The notes under the pieces are model-generated. The model had not been told where the DNA came from and searched no databases. It saw nothing but the letters and a program-made list of their open reading frames with translations. From assembly GCA_902825965.1 (NCBI GenBank), contig CADEDA010000002.1, positions 62,001 through 126,000 of the forward strand: a DNA stretch of 64,000 nucleotides. Reading direction: 5' to 3'. A program made the translations under genes and the position numbers. Shown here in pieces: positions 29,597 through 38,212 of the stretch. Each line of letters begins with the position of its first letter. The stretch's first letter is position 1. This stretch comes from an uncultured Gemmatimonadota bacterium. GTDB lineage: Bacteria > Gemmatimonadota > Gemmatimonadetes > Gemmatimonadales > Gemmatimonadaceae.

Positions 29597-30616
29597 TCAA
29601 TCGTCCTTCTGTCCGAAGACGGCGAGGTTCGAGGAGTGGCCGGGGTTGACCTTCTTGTCTGGGTACACCCAGTGCACGGCCTGGTTCACGGCGATCGCGG
29701 ACTCCGCGAACCCCGTCGCGATCAGCTTGAGCTTGCCCGGATACGTGTTGACGTCGCCGGCCGCCCAGATGCCCGGACGCCCGGTCTCCATGGTCTGCGT
29801 CACCACGATCTCGTCCTTCTCGAGTTGCAGTCCCCACTCCAGCAACACCCCCATGTCGCTCACGAAGCCGAGCATCGGCAGCACCACGTCGCAGTCGACG
29901 CGCCGCGTCGTCTTCGCTTTGATGTCCCGCAGCTCCAACGCCCGGATCCGGCCGTCCTCGGCGATCACGTCCGCGAGCTCGTGGAACGTGTGCACGGCGG
30001 TGCGCCCGGCGGCCGCCGAGGCCATGACCGCGTCCACCGTGGCCTGGTGCGCACGGAAGCGGTCACTCCGATGGACGAGTGTGATGCCCTTCGCGACACC
30101 CTCGAGCTGGTGGGCCCAGTCGAAGGCCGAATCGCCGCCGCCGATGATCACCACGTGCTGGCCGGCGAACTGCTTGGGCTCCAGAACGACGTCATGGATG
30201 CCCTTCCCGTACCACGGCTCCGCACAGGCCTGCGGCAGCCGCCGGGGCGAGAACGCGCCGATGCCCGCCGCGATGATCACCGCCCGTGACGGGAAGCGGT
30301 CGGTCGCCGTCACCAGCGTGAAGATCCCGTCCGCTTCCTCCAGGCCGATGATGCGCTGGCCGAGGTGGATGGGCTGCTGGAACTGGCCCGCCTGCTGGAC
30401 CAGGGAGGACACGAGGTCCTTGGCCAGCACCTTCGGGAACCCCGCGACGTCGAAGATGAACTTCTCAGGATACAGTGCCGCCAGTTGTCCGCCCGGCTGG
30501 GGCAGCGCGTCGATGATTTGCGCGGTCGCGCCCCGCATGCCAGCGTAGAAGAGGGCGAACAGTCCCGCCGGACCGCCGCCGATGATCGAGATGTCTCGGA
30601 TGTCGTGAGTCGCCAT
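29597..30616 (-). CDS. Ferredoxin/flavodoxin-NADP+ reductase, type 2 (thioredoxin reductase-like)
   Basis: 339 aa from ATG 30616. FAD site IIGGGPAGLFALFYAG at 10-25, NADP site VVIIGGGDSAFDWA near 165, and C-terminal GRPGIWAAGDVNTYPGK. The fold is that of thioredoxin reductase, but the redox CxxC is absent, which marks the YumC/FNR2 family that passes electrons between NADPH and ferredoxin or flavodoxin. First gene of the minus-strand run; the barrel gene follows after 4 nt. Divergent from the Ser/Thr kinase gene with a 66-bp AT-richer gap. Confidence 0.9.
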   Translation of the reverse strand: MATHDIRDISIIGGGPAGLFALFYAGMRGATAQIIDALPQPGGQLAALYPEKFIFDVAGFPKVLAKDLVSSLVQQAGQFQQPIHLGQRIIGLEEADGIFTLVTATDRFPSRAVIIAAGIGAFSPRRLPQACAEPWYGKGIHDVVLEPKQFAGQHVVIIGGGDSAFDWAHQLEGVAKGITLVHRSDRFRAHQATVDAVMASAAAGRTAVHTFHELADVIAEDGRIRALELRDIKAKTTRRVDCDVVLPMLGFVSDMGVLLEWGLQLEKDEIVVTQTMETGRPGIWAAGDVNTYPGKLKLIATGFAESAIAVNQAVHWVYPDKKVNPGHSSNLAVFGQKDD

Positions 30617-30682
30617 CCATATAAAATCGCTAGGCCCTGCCACTCTCAGCAACGGGCGGCTGCGGCCGATACTGCAAAGACG

Positions 30683-31696
30683 ATGACTGTGCCAAATGAC
30701 CTCCTGAGCGTCGGACGCTTCCGGCTCGTGCGCGAACTCGCCCGCGGTGGCATGGCCACCGTGTATGAGGCCGAGCAGGTCGGCGCCGCGGGCTTCACCA
30801 AGCGGATGGCCGTCAAGATCATCCACGACCGCTTCGGCCAGCACCCGGAGTGGCTGCAGCTGTTCATCGACGAGGCCAAACTCTCGGCCAACCTGGTGCA
30901 CGGCAACATCGTGCAGATCTACCAGCTCGGGGAGTCGGAAGGCGCGTACTTCATCGCGATGGAGCTCATCAAGGGCCTCACGCTCCGCACCCTGATCAAC
31001 ACGCACCGCGCACGCCGCATGCCGCTCCCGGGCGACATCGCCGCGTACTGCGCGAGCCGCATCTGCCGCGCCCTCGACTTCGCCCACCACTTCATCGGCG
31101 AGGATGGCAGCCGGCTCGACATCGTCCACCGCGACGTGTCCCCCGGCAATGTCATGATGACCTGGGACGGCCACGTGAAGCTCGCCGACTTCGGCATCGC
31201 CAAGGCCCGCACCATGGCCGACCCCTCGGCCAACAAGCCGCTGCTGCTCGGCAAGAAGCACTACATGGCGCCCGAGCAGCTCCTGGGCCGCGAGGTGGAC
31301 CCCCGCGCCGACATCTTCGCGATGGGTGTGGTGTTGTTCGAGCTCTTCGCGCTGCGCTCGCTCTTCACCGAGGACGAGACACTCGCCGCGATCGACGAGG
31401 TGGTGCTGGGGCCGAGCCCCGACCTGAACCTGCGGCTGCCGTCCGCCGACCCGGAGATCCAGGCCCTGATCGCGCGCGCCATCAGCAAGGACCCGCAGGA
31501 CCGGCCGAGTGCGGCCACCCTGGGACTGGCCCTCGACGCCTGGTGCGCCAACCGCGGCACCCCCGGCTCGCCCGAACGGCTCCAGGCCCACTTGGCCGAG
31601 CTCTTCCCCGAGAGCTACAGCCCGGCCACCCGCAAATCCGTGGAGACGCGCTCCGAGCACGCGACCCCGGCCATGGGGACGCCGCGGCCGCGCTAG
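30683..31696 (+). CDS. Cytosolic Ser/Thr protein kinase
   Basis: 337 aa from ATG 30683. Complete Hanks-type kinase domain at about 12-285: glycine loop ELARGGMATVYEAEQ, Lys in AVKII, catalytic loop HRDVSPGN, DFG, activation-segment APEQ. The catalytic loop has VSPGN in place of the common LKPEN, a variant frequent in myxobacterial-type kinases. No membrane helix or extracytoplasmic sensor is present. Its TAG stop forms the start of a TAGATT box for the next gene. GATACT 9 nt upstream of the ATG is a possible -10. Confidence 0.9.
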   Translation: MTVPNDLLSVGRFRLVRELARGGMATVYEAEQVGAAGFTKRMAVKIIHDRFGQHPEWLQLFIDEAKLSANLVHGNIVQIYQLGESEGAYFIAMELIKGLTLRTLINTHRARRMPLPGDIAAYCASRICRALDFAHHFIGEDGSRLDIVHRDVSPGNVMMTWDGHVKLADFGIAKARTMADPSANKPLLLGKKHYMAPEQLLGREVDPRADIFAMGVVLFELFALRSLFTEDETLAAIDEVVLGPSPDLNLRLPSADPEIQALIARAISKDPQDRPSAATLGLALDAWCANRGTPGSPERLQAHLAELFPESYSPATRKSVETRSEHATPAMGTPRPR

Positions 31697-31702
31697 ATTG
31701 GG
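31694..31702 (+). promoter_or_regulatory. TAGATTGGG box before the adenosyltransferase gene (leaderless-type)
   Basis: TAGATT (31694-31699) begins with the kinase stop codon and ends 6 nt before ATG 31706. Confidence 0.45.
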
Positions 31703-31705
31703 GGC

Positions 31706-32257
31706 ATGACCCTCAAGATCTACACCAAGACCGGCGACGATGGCGACACCGGGCTCTTCGGCGGCGGTCGTGTCCCCAAGGACCACCCCCGCGTCATCGC
31801 CTACGGCGAGGTCGATGAACTCAACGCGGTGATCGGGATGGCGCGCTCGGTGGAGATGATGCCGCGCATCGACGAGGTCCTCGCCCCCGTGCAGCGCGAC
31901 CTGTTCGCGCTCGGCGCCCTGCTCGCGACGCCCGACCTCGAGAAGATGAAGGAGCAGCTCGCCAAGGCACGCATCTCCGACGCCCGCATCGCACAGCTGG
32001 AGCAGGCGATCGACGACGGCGAGGCCGAGCTCGAGCCGCTCAAGGCCTTCATCCTGCCGGGCGGGACCCCCAAGGCCGCGGCACTGCACGTGGCACGCAC
32101 CGTCTGCCGCCGCGCCGAACGCGCGGTGATCCACCTGCAGACCGGCACCGAAGTCCCGCAGATCGTCATCATCTACCTGAACCGCCTCTCCGACCTGCTC
32201 TTCGTGCTCGCGCGCGTCGCCAACAAGCGCGCCGGCGCGGGAGAGGTGACCTGGTAG
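31706..32257 (+). CDS. Cob(I)yrinic acid a,c-diamide adenosyltransferase, PduO type
   Basis: 183 aa. Adds the 5'-deoxyadenosyl group to cobalamin, giving coenzyme B12. The N-terminal ATP-binding KIYTKTGDDGDTGLFGG and YGEVDELNAVIG, and the later FILPGGTPKAAALHVARTVCRRAER helix, are the family signature. No other B12 genes are in the window, so it may serve salvage. Ends one base before aroB (TAGTG overlap). Confidence 0.95.
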   Translation: MTLKIYTKTGDDGDTGLFGGGRVPKDHPRVIAYGEVDELNAVIGMARSVEMMPRIDEVLAPVQRDLFALGALLATPDLEKMKEQLAKARISDARIAQLEQAIDDGEAELEPLKAFILPGGTPKAAALHVARTVCRRAERAVIHLQTGTEVPQIVIIYLNRLSDLLFVLARVANKRAGAGEVTW

Positions 32258-33351
32258 TGCCGACGGCCCTGACGCTGCATGGGGCGGCGATCGACATCGC
32301 CCCCGGCGCCCTCGCCACACTCGGCGCGCGCGTGCTCGCGCGCTGCCCGGCGCACCGCATCGTCATCATCGCCGACCAGACCGTCGCGGCGCTCTATGGC
32401 GACAAGGCCGTCGCGGCGTTCGCACCGGCGGAGTTCCCGCCGCTCCTGCTCACGTTCCCGGCCGGCGAGAAGCACAAGTCGCGCAGCACCTGGGGCACGC
32501 TCACCGACCAGATGATCGCCGCCGGCTGCGGACGCGACACGGTCGTCGTCGCCCTCGGGGGTGGCGTCACCGGCGACCTCGCAGGCTTCGTCGCGGCGAC
32601 CTACCTCCGCGGCATCCCCTATGTGCAGGTGCCAAGCACGCTCCTCGCCATGATCGACTCCTCGATCGGCGGGAAGACCGGTGTGGACACCAGCGCGGGG
32701 AAGAACCTCGTCGGGGCCTTCCATCATCCCGCACTCGTCGTCACCGACCCGCGCCTGCTCTCGACGTTGCCGCCCAAGGAACTCCGCCTCGGCCTCGCGG
32801 AGGCGATCAAGCACGGCGTGATCGCGGATGCGGCGTACTTCGGTTGGATCGCGACCGGCTTGCGACAGATCCTGCACGGCGACCGGCCCGATGACGAGAC
32901 CGCGCTGCGCCTCGTGCAGCGCTCGGTCGAGATCAAGGTGCAGGTGGTCCGGCAGGACGAGCGCGAGGCCGGGCTGCGCAAGGTGCTCAACTTCGGGCAC
33001 ACCATCGGCCACGCCGTCGAGCAGGTCACGGGGTACGGGGTCGCACACGGCGAGGCGGTGGCGATCGGGATGGTCGCCGAGGCGATCATGGCCGAGCGCC
33101 TGCGTCTGGCCGAGCGCGGTCTCGCCGATGCGATCGCGACGGTCTGCGACGCCGCGGGGCTGCCGGTGCGGCTCCCCGAGCATGTGAGCCCGGCCGAGGT
33201 GGTGACGGCAACGCGCACCGACAAGAAGGCGCGTGCCGGACACGTGGAATACGCGCTCCCGCGCGCGCTCGGCGAGATGGCCGGCAGCGAGACCCAGTAC
33301 GGCGTCCGGGTGACCGACGCCGACGCCCTGCGCGCACTCGAACATTTGTGA
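32257..33351 (+). CDS. aroB: 3-dehydroquinate synthase
   Basis: 364 aa from GTG 32257, overlapping the previous stop by one base. Second step of the shikimate pathway, NAD- and Zn-dependent. Blocks: ALGGGVTGDLAGFVAATYLRG, PSTLLAMIDSSIGGKTGVD, KNLVGAFHHP, EAIKHGVI and the metal-binding LNFGHTIGHAVE and HGEAVAIGM. Length and residues are ordinary. A 10-bp hairpin follows the stop. Confidence 0.96.
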   Translation: MPTALTLHGAAIDIAPGALATLGARVLARCPAHRIVIIADQTVAALYGDKAVAAFAPAEFPPLLLTFPAGEKHKSRSTWGTLTDQMIAAGCGRDTVVVALGGGVTGDLAGFVAATYLRGIPYVQVPSTLLAMIDSSIGGKTGVDTSAGKNLVGAFHHPALVVTDPRLLSTLPPKELRLGLAEAIKHGVIADAAYFGWIATGLRQILHGDRPDDETALRLVQRSVEIKVQVVRQDEREAGLRKVLNFGHTIGHAVEQVTGYGVAHGEAVAIGMVAEAIMAERLRLAERGLADAIATVCDAAGLPVRLPEHVSPAEVVTATRTDKKARAGHVEYALPRALGEMAGSETQYGVRVTDADALRALEHL

Positions 33352-33357
33352 GCGTCG

Positions 33358-33382
33358 CATCTCGTTGCATATCAACGAGATG
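33358..33382 (+). terminator. Hairpin after aroB
   Basis: CATCTCGTTG (33358-33367) pairs perfectly with CAACGAGATG (33373-33382) around a 5-nt loop, 6 nt after the stop. No T-tract. Confidence 0.55.
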
Positions 33383-33428
33383 GCGCATTGGTCACGGGGT
33401 ACTGTCGCCTTGGCACGCTTCTTGGCTG

Positions 33429-33462
33429 TTGACCAGTAGTTCACTCACCTTGTAGCCTTGCG
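33429..33462 (+). promoter_or_regulatory. Putative promoter of the sigma-factor gene
   Basis: TTGACC (33429-33434), 18-nt spacer, TAGCCTTGCG (33453-33462). The second element resembles the TAnnTT-type box of this window with one change. It implies a leader of about 125 nt containing the inverted repeat at 33541-33558. Confidence 0.4.
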
Positions 33463-33540
33463 ACGCCGGACAGGTCGGTCCGGTTGAATTCGGCCTGAAG
33501 GTGGCCTCTCGCGCGAACACGTCCCAATAGGCGTTCGAGT

Positions 33541-33558
33541 GGTGTCCCCCCGGACACC
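33541..33558. repeat. Inverted repeat GGTGTCC-N4-GGACACC in the sigma-factor leader
   Basis: Two perfect 7-bp arms (33541-33547, 33552-33558) with a CCCC centre, 34 nt before the ATG at 33592. Could be an operator or an RNA hairpin near the ribosome entry region. No T-run follows, so it is not a terminator-like element. Confidence 0.6.
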
Positions 33559-33591
33559 ATCCTCTCCTTCACACGCGGGTATGGGGTGGGT

Positions 33592-34485
33592 ATGCAGCAC
33601 GCGACCGAAACACGATCCAAGGGCTACTTCCGTTCTTCACCTTCCTCCGCGTTCGACCAGTACCTCCTCGACATCCAGAAGCTCCCGCTGATCACCGACG
33701 CCGCCGAAGAGCGGCGCCTTGCCCGCCTCGCCCAGAAGGGCGATGAAGCCGCCGCCGAGCGGCTCGTCACGGCGAACCTCCGCTTCGTGATCAGCTACGT
33801 GAAGAAGTATCAGGGCCATGGGCTCGACCTCTCCGAGCTCGTCGCGATCGGCAACGAAGGCCTGCTCAAGGCGGTCCGCAAGTTCGATCCCGACCAAGGC
33901 GTGAAGTTCATCTCGTACGCCGTGTGGTGGGTGCGCCAGGCAGTCCTCAAGGCGCTGGCCGAGCAGACGCGCTCGGTGCGCATCCCGCTCAATCAGAACT
34001 CCCAGCTGATCCGCCTCTCGCGCGCCGAGACGGTGCTGGCCCAGGTCCTCAAGCGTGACCCGACCGACTCCGAGATCGGTCGCCTGCTGGATGAGACGCC
34101 GGAGCAGGTCCGCGCCTCCAAGCAGATGTCGTCCACCGAGCTCTCGCTCGACGCGCCGGTGGATCGTTCCGACCGCGAAGCCTGCACGCTCGGCGAGCGC
34201 TTCGCCGGCGGCGACGGCATCGAGATCGAGGAGCGCACCGACTTCAAGCTCATGCGCGAGTGCATCGACAAGGTGTTCCGGCAGTACCTGACGCCGCGCG
34301 AGCGCAAGATCCTCAACCTGTACTACGGCCTCGACGAGGGCGCCGAGGCGATGACGCTCGAGAAGATCGGTGCACTCATGGGCGTGACCCGCGAGCGCAT
34401 CCGCCAGATCCGCGAGCGGGCGTTCGACAAGCTCCGCACCTCGCCCGAAGGCCGATCGCTCGCCGGATTCTGGGCGGTGACCTGA
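33592..34485 (+). CDS. RNA polymerase sigma factor, RpoD/SigA family, short form
   Basis: 297 aa from ATG 33592 (an in-frame GTG lies 6 nt earlier). Region 1.2 (FDQYLLDIQKLPLITDAAEE), region 2 (LVTANLRFVISYVKKYQGHG, GNEGLLKAVRKFD, ISYAVWWVRQAVLKALAEQT), region 3, and region 4 with helix-turn-helix ending TRERIRQIRERAFDKLR. Region 1.1 is missing. The size and region 2 sequence resemble the short primary sigma of Bacteroidetes, though a group 2 factor is also possible. Flanked by its own leader and a strong downstream hairpin, so likely monocistronic. Confidence 0.93.
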   Translation: MQHATETRSKGYFRSSPSSAFDQYLLDIQKLPLITDAAEERRLARLAQKGDEAAAERLVTANLRFVISYVKKYQGHGLDLSELVAIGNEGLLKAVRKFDPDQGVKFISYAVWWVRQAVLKALAEQTRSVRIPLNQNSQLIRLSRAETVLAQVLKRDPTDSEIGRLLDETPEQVRASKQMSSTELSLDAPVDRSDREACTLGERFAGGDGIEIEERTDFKLMRECIDKVFRQYLTPRERKILNLYYGLDEGAEAMTLEKIGALMGVTRERIRQIRERAFDKLRTSPEGRSLAGFWAVT

Positions 34486-34540
34486 GGCGCCGGGACTGAT
34501 GTAACCGTCGTCGCGCGCCCGGTGATCGCGCGGTGACGAC

Positions 34541-34574
34541 GAAGGGGGTCCGGATTCGCGTCCGGGCCCCCTTC
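34541..34574 (+). terminator. Hairpin after the sigma-factor gene
   Basis: 14-bp stem (34541-34554 with 34561-34574), GAAGGGGGTCCGGA against TCCGGGCCCCCTTC with one G-T pair and a 6-nt loop. Just downstream is the TACTTT box of glcD. Confidence 0.7.
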
Positions 34575-34577
34575 GTG

Positions 34578-34586
34578 TACTTTCCC
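34578..34586 (+). promoter_or_regulatory. TACTTTCCC box before glcD (leaderless-type)
   Basis: TACTTT (34578-34583) ends 7 nt before GTG 34591 and follows immediately after the terminator hairpin. TTCGCG at 34555-34560 is a weak -35 inside the hairpin loop. Confidence 0.45.
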
Positions 34587-34590
34587 TCGC

Positions 34591-35997
34591 GTGACCGCCC
34601 TCGCGACCACACTCGAGCGGATCGTCGGCCCGACGCACGTGCTCTCGCGGCCGGCCGCGTTGCTGGCGTACCGCTCTGATGCGCTGCCCGGGCATCGCCT
34701 CATGCCCTCCCTCGCGGTGATGCCGGGCACCCGCGAGGAACTCGTCGCCGTCGTGCGCGCCCTGGCGGCGGACGGCACGCCCTTCGTCGCACGCGGGGCC
34801 GGTACGGGACTCAGTGGCGGCGCACTCGCCGACGGCATCGTGCTCCTGGGGCTGCATCGCCTGCGCCGCATCCTGGCGATCGATCCGGCGGCCCGCACGG
34901 CGACCGTCGAACCCGGCGTGGTGAACGCCACGCTCACGCGCGCCGCTGCGGTGCACGGCCTGCACTACGCGCCGGATCCATCGTCGCAGACCGCCTGCAC
35001 CATCGGCGGGAACATCGCGGAGAACGCCGGCGGCCCGCACTGCCTCAAGTACGGCGTCACGCTCAACCACGTGCGCCGCGCGACAGTGGTGCTGCCCTCG
35101 GGTGAGGTGGTGGAGCTCGACCGGGGCGACGACGGCGGCTACGACCTGCTGGGTGCCTTCGTGGGCAGCGAGGGCTGCTTCGGAGTGGTGGTGGACGCGA
35201 CCGTGCAACTCACCCCGGATCCACAGCAGGTCATCACCCTGCTCGCCGACTTCCTCCGCGTGCGCGACGCGGCGACGGCGACCTCGCGCATCATCGCGGC
35301 GGGGATCGTGCCGGCCGCGCTGGAGCTCATGGATCAGGCGACCATCGAGGCGGTGGAGTCGAGTGTGTATGCCGCCGGCTACCCGCGCGATGCCGCAGCC
35401 GTCCTGCTCGCCGAGGTCGACGGTCCCTCCATCGGCCTGGCGGACGACGCGCGCGCCATCGAGCAGCTCTGCCGCGAGGCCGGCGCCCGCGGCGTGCGCG
35501 TGGCCACCGACGCCGGCGAACGCGCGCGCCTCTGGCAGGGACGCAAGAAGGCCTTCGGGGCGATGGGTCGCGTCGCACCGCACCTCGTGGTGCAGGATGC
35601 CGTGGTCCCGCGCACCGCGCTCGCCGACCTGCTCGAGGAGATCCAGGCGATCGGCGCCGCGCATCGGCTCCGCGTGTGCAACGTGTTCCACGCGGGGGAC
35701 GGCAACCTGCATCCCAACATCCCGTACGACGCCGACGATCCGGACGAGTCCGCACGGGTGCATCGGGCCATGGGCGAGATCATGGCGCGCTGCATCGCCG
35801 CCGGTGGCACGATCACCGGCGAGCACGGGGTCGGGCTCGACAAGCTCGCATACATGGAATCGCTGTTCACCGCCGAGACGCTCGACGCGATGTGCGCGCT
35901 GCGCGCGGTGTTCGACCCCGAGCGCCGTGCCAATCCCGGCAAGGTGGTGCCGGTGCGCAGCTGCCGTGAATGGCACGCGACGGCGGCGGCCCGATGA
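34591..35997 (+). CDS. glcD: Glycolate oxidase subunit GlcD (FAD-linked)
   Basis: 468 aa from GTG 34591. FAD-binding PCMH domain in the first half (FVARGAGTGLSGGALADGI, PDPSSQTACTIGGNIAENAGG) and a FAD-oxidase C-terminal domain with HAGDGNLHPNIPYD and GEHGVGLDKL. Oxidises glycolate (or D-lactate) with electrons passed through GlcE/GlcF to the quinone pool. Overlaps glcE by 4 nt (ATGA). The glcDEF trio order supports glycolate dehydrogenase over a lone D-lactate enzyme. Confidence 0.92.
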   Translation: MTALATTLERIVGPTHVLSRPAALLAYRSDALPGHRLMPSLAVMPGTREELVAVVRALAADGTPFVARGAGTGLSGGALADGIVLLGLHRLRRILAIDPAARTATVEPGVVNATLTRAAAVHGLHYAPDPSSQTACTIGGNIAENAGGPHCLKYGVTLNHVRRATVVLPSGEVVELDRGDDGGYDLLGAFVGSEGCFGVVVDATVQLTPDPQQVITLLADFLRVRDAATATSRIIAAGIVPAALELMDQATIEAVESSVYAAGYPRDAAAVLLAEVDGPSIGLADDARAIEQLCREAGARGVRVATDAGERARLWQGRKKAFGAMGRVAPHLVVQDAVVPRTALADLLEEIQAIGAAHRLRVCNVFHAGDGNLHPNIPYDADDPDESARVHRAMGEIMARCIAAGGTITGEHGVGLDKLAYMESLFTAETLDAMCALRAVFDPERRANPGKVVPVRSCREWHATAAAR

Positions 35998-36872
35998 TCC
36001 GCCCGCGCACGACGACCGAGGTCCTCGAGGCCGTACGCGCGGCCGTGCGGGACGGACGTGCATTGCGGATCGTCGGTGCGGCGCGCTGGAACGACGCCGG
36101 CCACCCCGTGCGGGCACCGGAGACGCTGTCGCTCGCCGAGCTGACGGGCGTGGTGAGTTATCGACCGGATGACCTCACCATGACGGTCGAGGCGGGCACG
36201 ACGCTCGCCGAACTCGACGCGACCACCCGCGCGCGCGGGCAGTGGTGCCCGCTGCTCGCCTGGGGCGACGACCACGGCACGGTCGGCGCGACGCTCGCGA
36301 CCGCCACCAGCGGCCCCTTCGCCGATGCCCTCGGTCGCCCGCGCGACCTCACCCTCGGCCTCGAGGCCATCGACGGCACGGGACGGCACATCGTGGCCGG
36401 CGGCCGCGTGGTGAAGAACGTCGCCGGGTTCGACCTCACCCGCGCCTTGGTCGGCGCCTGGGGCACGCTGGGGATCATCACCCGGGTGCACCTCCGACTC
36501 CGTCCGCGTCCCGCCGTCGATGCGACGTTCGCGTTCACGCCACGCGGGGCCGGGTTGCCGCCGATGCCCATCGCCGCGCTCGCGCAGGTCCCGCTCCCGT
36601 CCGCGGTCGCCGCGACACTCGGCGTCGCCGACGCAGCCTGGCTGCTGCGCGTCGGGGCGAACGCCAGCGCGGTCGCCGCCGCGCGCGCCGCACTCGACGG
36701 CGCGGGTCGGGTGGTGGAGCTCGACGCCGCGGCGTGGGACCTGGTGCGGCGGGACAGCGCCCCGCCCTCGCCCGCACGGCAGTGGCGATGGGATCCGCTC
36801 TCGCTGCGCCTGCGCGACCGTTTCGATCCGCAGCGCCTGCTCAACCCCGGACTGCTCGGCGAGGCACCATGA
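35994..36872 (+). CDS. glcE: Glycolate oxidase subunit GlcE (FAD-binding)
   Basis: 292 aa from ATG 35994, overlapping glcD. A shorter FAD-binding PCMH protein: ALRIVGAARW, TVEAGTTLAELD, GDDHGTVGATLATATSGPF, and VVKNVAGFDLTRALVGAWGTLG near 145, typical of GlcE. C-terminus DRFDPQRLLNPG is shared with GlcD-type oxidases. Overlaps glcF by 4 nt. Confidence 0.9.
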   Translation: MIRPRTTTEVLEAVRAAVRDGRALRIVGAARWNDAGHPVRAPETLSLAELTGVVSYRPDDLTMTVEAGTTLAELDATTRARGQWCPLLAWGDDHGTVGATLATATSGPFADALGRPRDLTLGLEAIDGTGRHIVAGGRVVKNVAGFDLTRALVGAWGTLGIITRVHLRLRPRPAVDATFAFTPRGAGLPPMPIAALAQVPLPSAVAATLGVADAAWLLRVGANASAVAAARAALDGAGRVVELDAAAWDLVRRDSAPPSPARQWRWDPLSLRLRDRFDPQRLLNPGLLGEAP

Positions 36873-38203
36873 GCGGCCACACCGGCTCCGGCGTCCACCC
36901 GACGCTCGCGCGCTCGCCACTCGCGATGGCGCGCGCCGGACTCGACCGTTGTGTGCACTGCGGGTTCTGCCTGCCCGCCTGTCCCACGTACCTCGCACTC
37001 GAGGACGAGAACGACTCCCCACGCGGCCGCCTGTTGCTCATGGGTGCACTGCTCGAAGGGCAGGTTCGGGTGGACGATGCCGAGACCGGCCGGCACTTCG
37101 ACCAGTGCCTGGGCTGCCGCGGCTGCGAGAGTGCCTGCCCGAGCGGCGTGCCGTACGGCGAGCTGATCGAGGCCACCCGCACCACGCTCGCGGTCCACCG
37201 ACCGTTGCCCGTCGTCGCGCGCGCGATCCTCTCGGTGTTCGCTGAACTCTGGCTGCTGCGCGGCCTGCTCGGCGCTGCACGGCTGGTCCGCGGCAGCGGA
37301 CTCGCACGGCTCGCGGCGCGCCTGTTGCCGCGCCGCCTCGCGATGCCGTTCGCGATGCTCGCCAGCACCGCCCGTCCGGCCCCGCGGCCCTACGACGCGA
37401 CGCAGGTGCGGACCGCCGCAGGCACGGACAGCCATGCGATGCCGGACCGCGGGCGGGCCGCGCTGCTGACGGGTTGCGTGATGGAGTCGCTGTTCACCGA
37501 GACCAACCGCGCGACGGAACGCACCCTCAGCGTGAACGGATGGCGGATGTGCGCGGCGGACGAGCAAGGCTGCTGCGGCGCGCTGCATGCGCACGCCGGC
37601 GATCGCGAGACCGCGCGCAGCCTCGCGCGGCGCAACATCGCGGCATTCGCGGCGAGTGGGGCCGACGTCATCGTGATGAACTCGGCGGGCTGCGGCGCGA
37701 TGTGCCGGGAGTACGGACACCTGCTGGCGGACGATCCGCAGTGGGCCGCGCGCGCGGCGGCGTTCGCGGAGAAGGTGCGTGACGTGTCGGAGTTGCTCGC
37801 CGAGGCGGGCCCACGCCCGCCGGCCGCGAGTCCCGGGCACGCGCGCGAGACCATCACCTACGACGCGCCCTGCCACCTGCAGCACGCGCAGCGCATCACG
37901 GCACCGCCGTTGCGCGTGCTCGCGGCACTGCCGGACGCGCAGCTCGTACCGCTGCAGGACAGCGACCAGTGCTGCGGCAGCGCCGGCATCTTCAACCTGC
38001 TGCGCCCGGAGGTAGCCGAGCGCGTGCTCGCCCCCAAGCTGCAGCACATCGCAGCCACGGGTGCCGCGGTCGTGGCCACCGGCAATCCGGGATGCCTGAT
38101 GCAGATCGGCGGTGGACTCGAGCTCAGCGGGGCGGCGTGCCGGGCGCGACATCCGGTGGAGCTGCTCGACGCGGCCTACGCTCGGGCGGTCCGCCCCGAT
38201 TAG
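36869..38203 (+). CDS. glcF: Glycolate oxidase iron-sulfur subunit GlcF
   Basis: 444 aa from ATG 36869. Two 4Fe-4S clusters: CVHCGFCLPACP (about 27-38) and CLGCRGCESACP (about 80-91). Two CCG domains follow (GCVMESLF...CCGALHAHAG and APCHLQHAQ...DQCCGSAGIFN), as in heterodisulfide reductase-like electron carriers. Peripheral inner-membrane protein delivering electrons to quinone. Its TAG stop (38201-38203) begins a TAGTCTTCG box for the next gene. Confidence 0.92.
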   Translation: MSGHTGSGVHPTLARSPLAMARAGLDRCVHCGFCLPACPTYLALEDENDSPRGRLLLMGALLEGQVRVDDAETGRHFDQCLGCRGCESACPSGVPYGELIEATRTTLAVHRPLPVVARAILSVFAELWLLRGLLGAARLVRGSGLARLAARLLPRRLAMPFAMLASTARPAPRPYDATQVRTAAGTDSHAMPDRGRAALLTGCVMESLFTETNRATERTLSVNGWRMCAADEQGCCGALHAHAGDRETARSLARRNIAAFAASGADVIVMNSAGCGAMCREYGHLLADDPQWAARAAAFAEKVRDVSELLAEAGPRPPAASPGHARETITYDAPCHLQHAQRITAPPLRVLAALPDAQLVPLQDSDQCCGSAGIFNLLRPEVAERVLAPKLQHIAATGAAVVATGNPGCLMQIGGGLELSGAACRARHPVELLDAAYARAVRPD

Positions 38204-38209
38204 TCTTCG
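38201..38209 (+). promoter_or_regulatory. TAGTCTTCG box before the HAD-like gene (leaderless-type)
   Basis: TAGTCT (38201-38206) begins with the glcF stop codon and ends 6 nt before ATG 38213. Confidence 0.4.
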
Positions 38210-38212
38210 GGT

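Noticed and set aside
30617-32320. Long upstream extension of the FNR2 frame on the minus strand
   Set aside because: It is antisense to the kinase and PduO-type genes and has shadow-like composition; ATG 30616 gives the exact FNR2 start.
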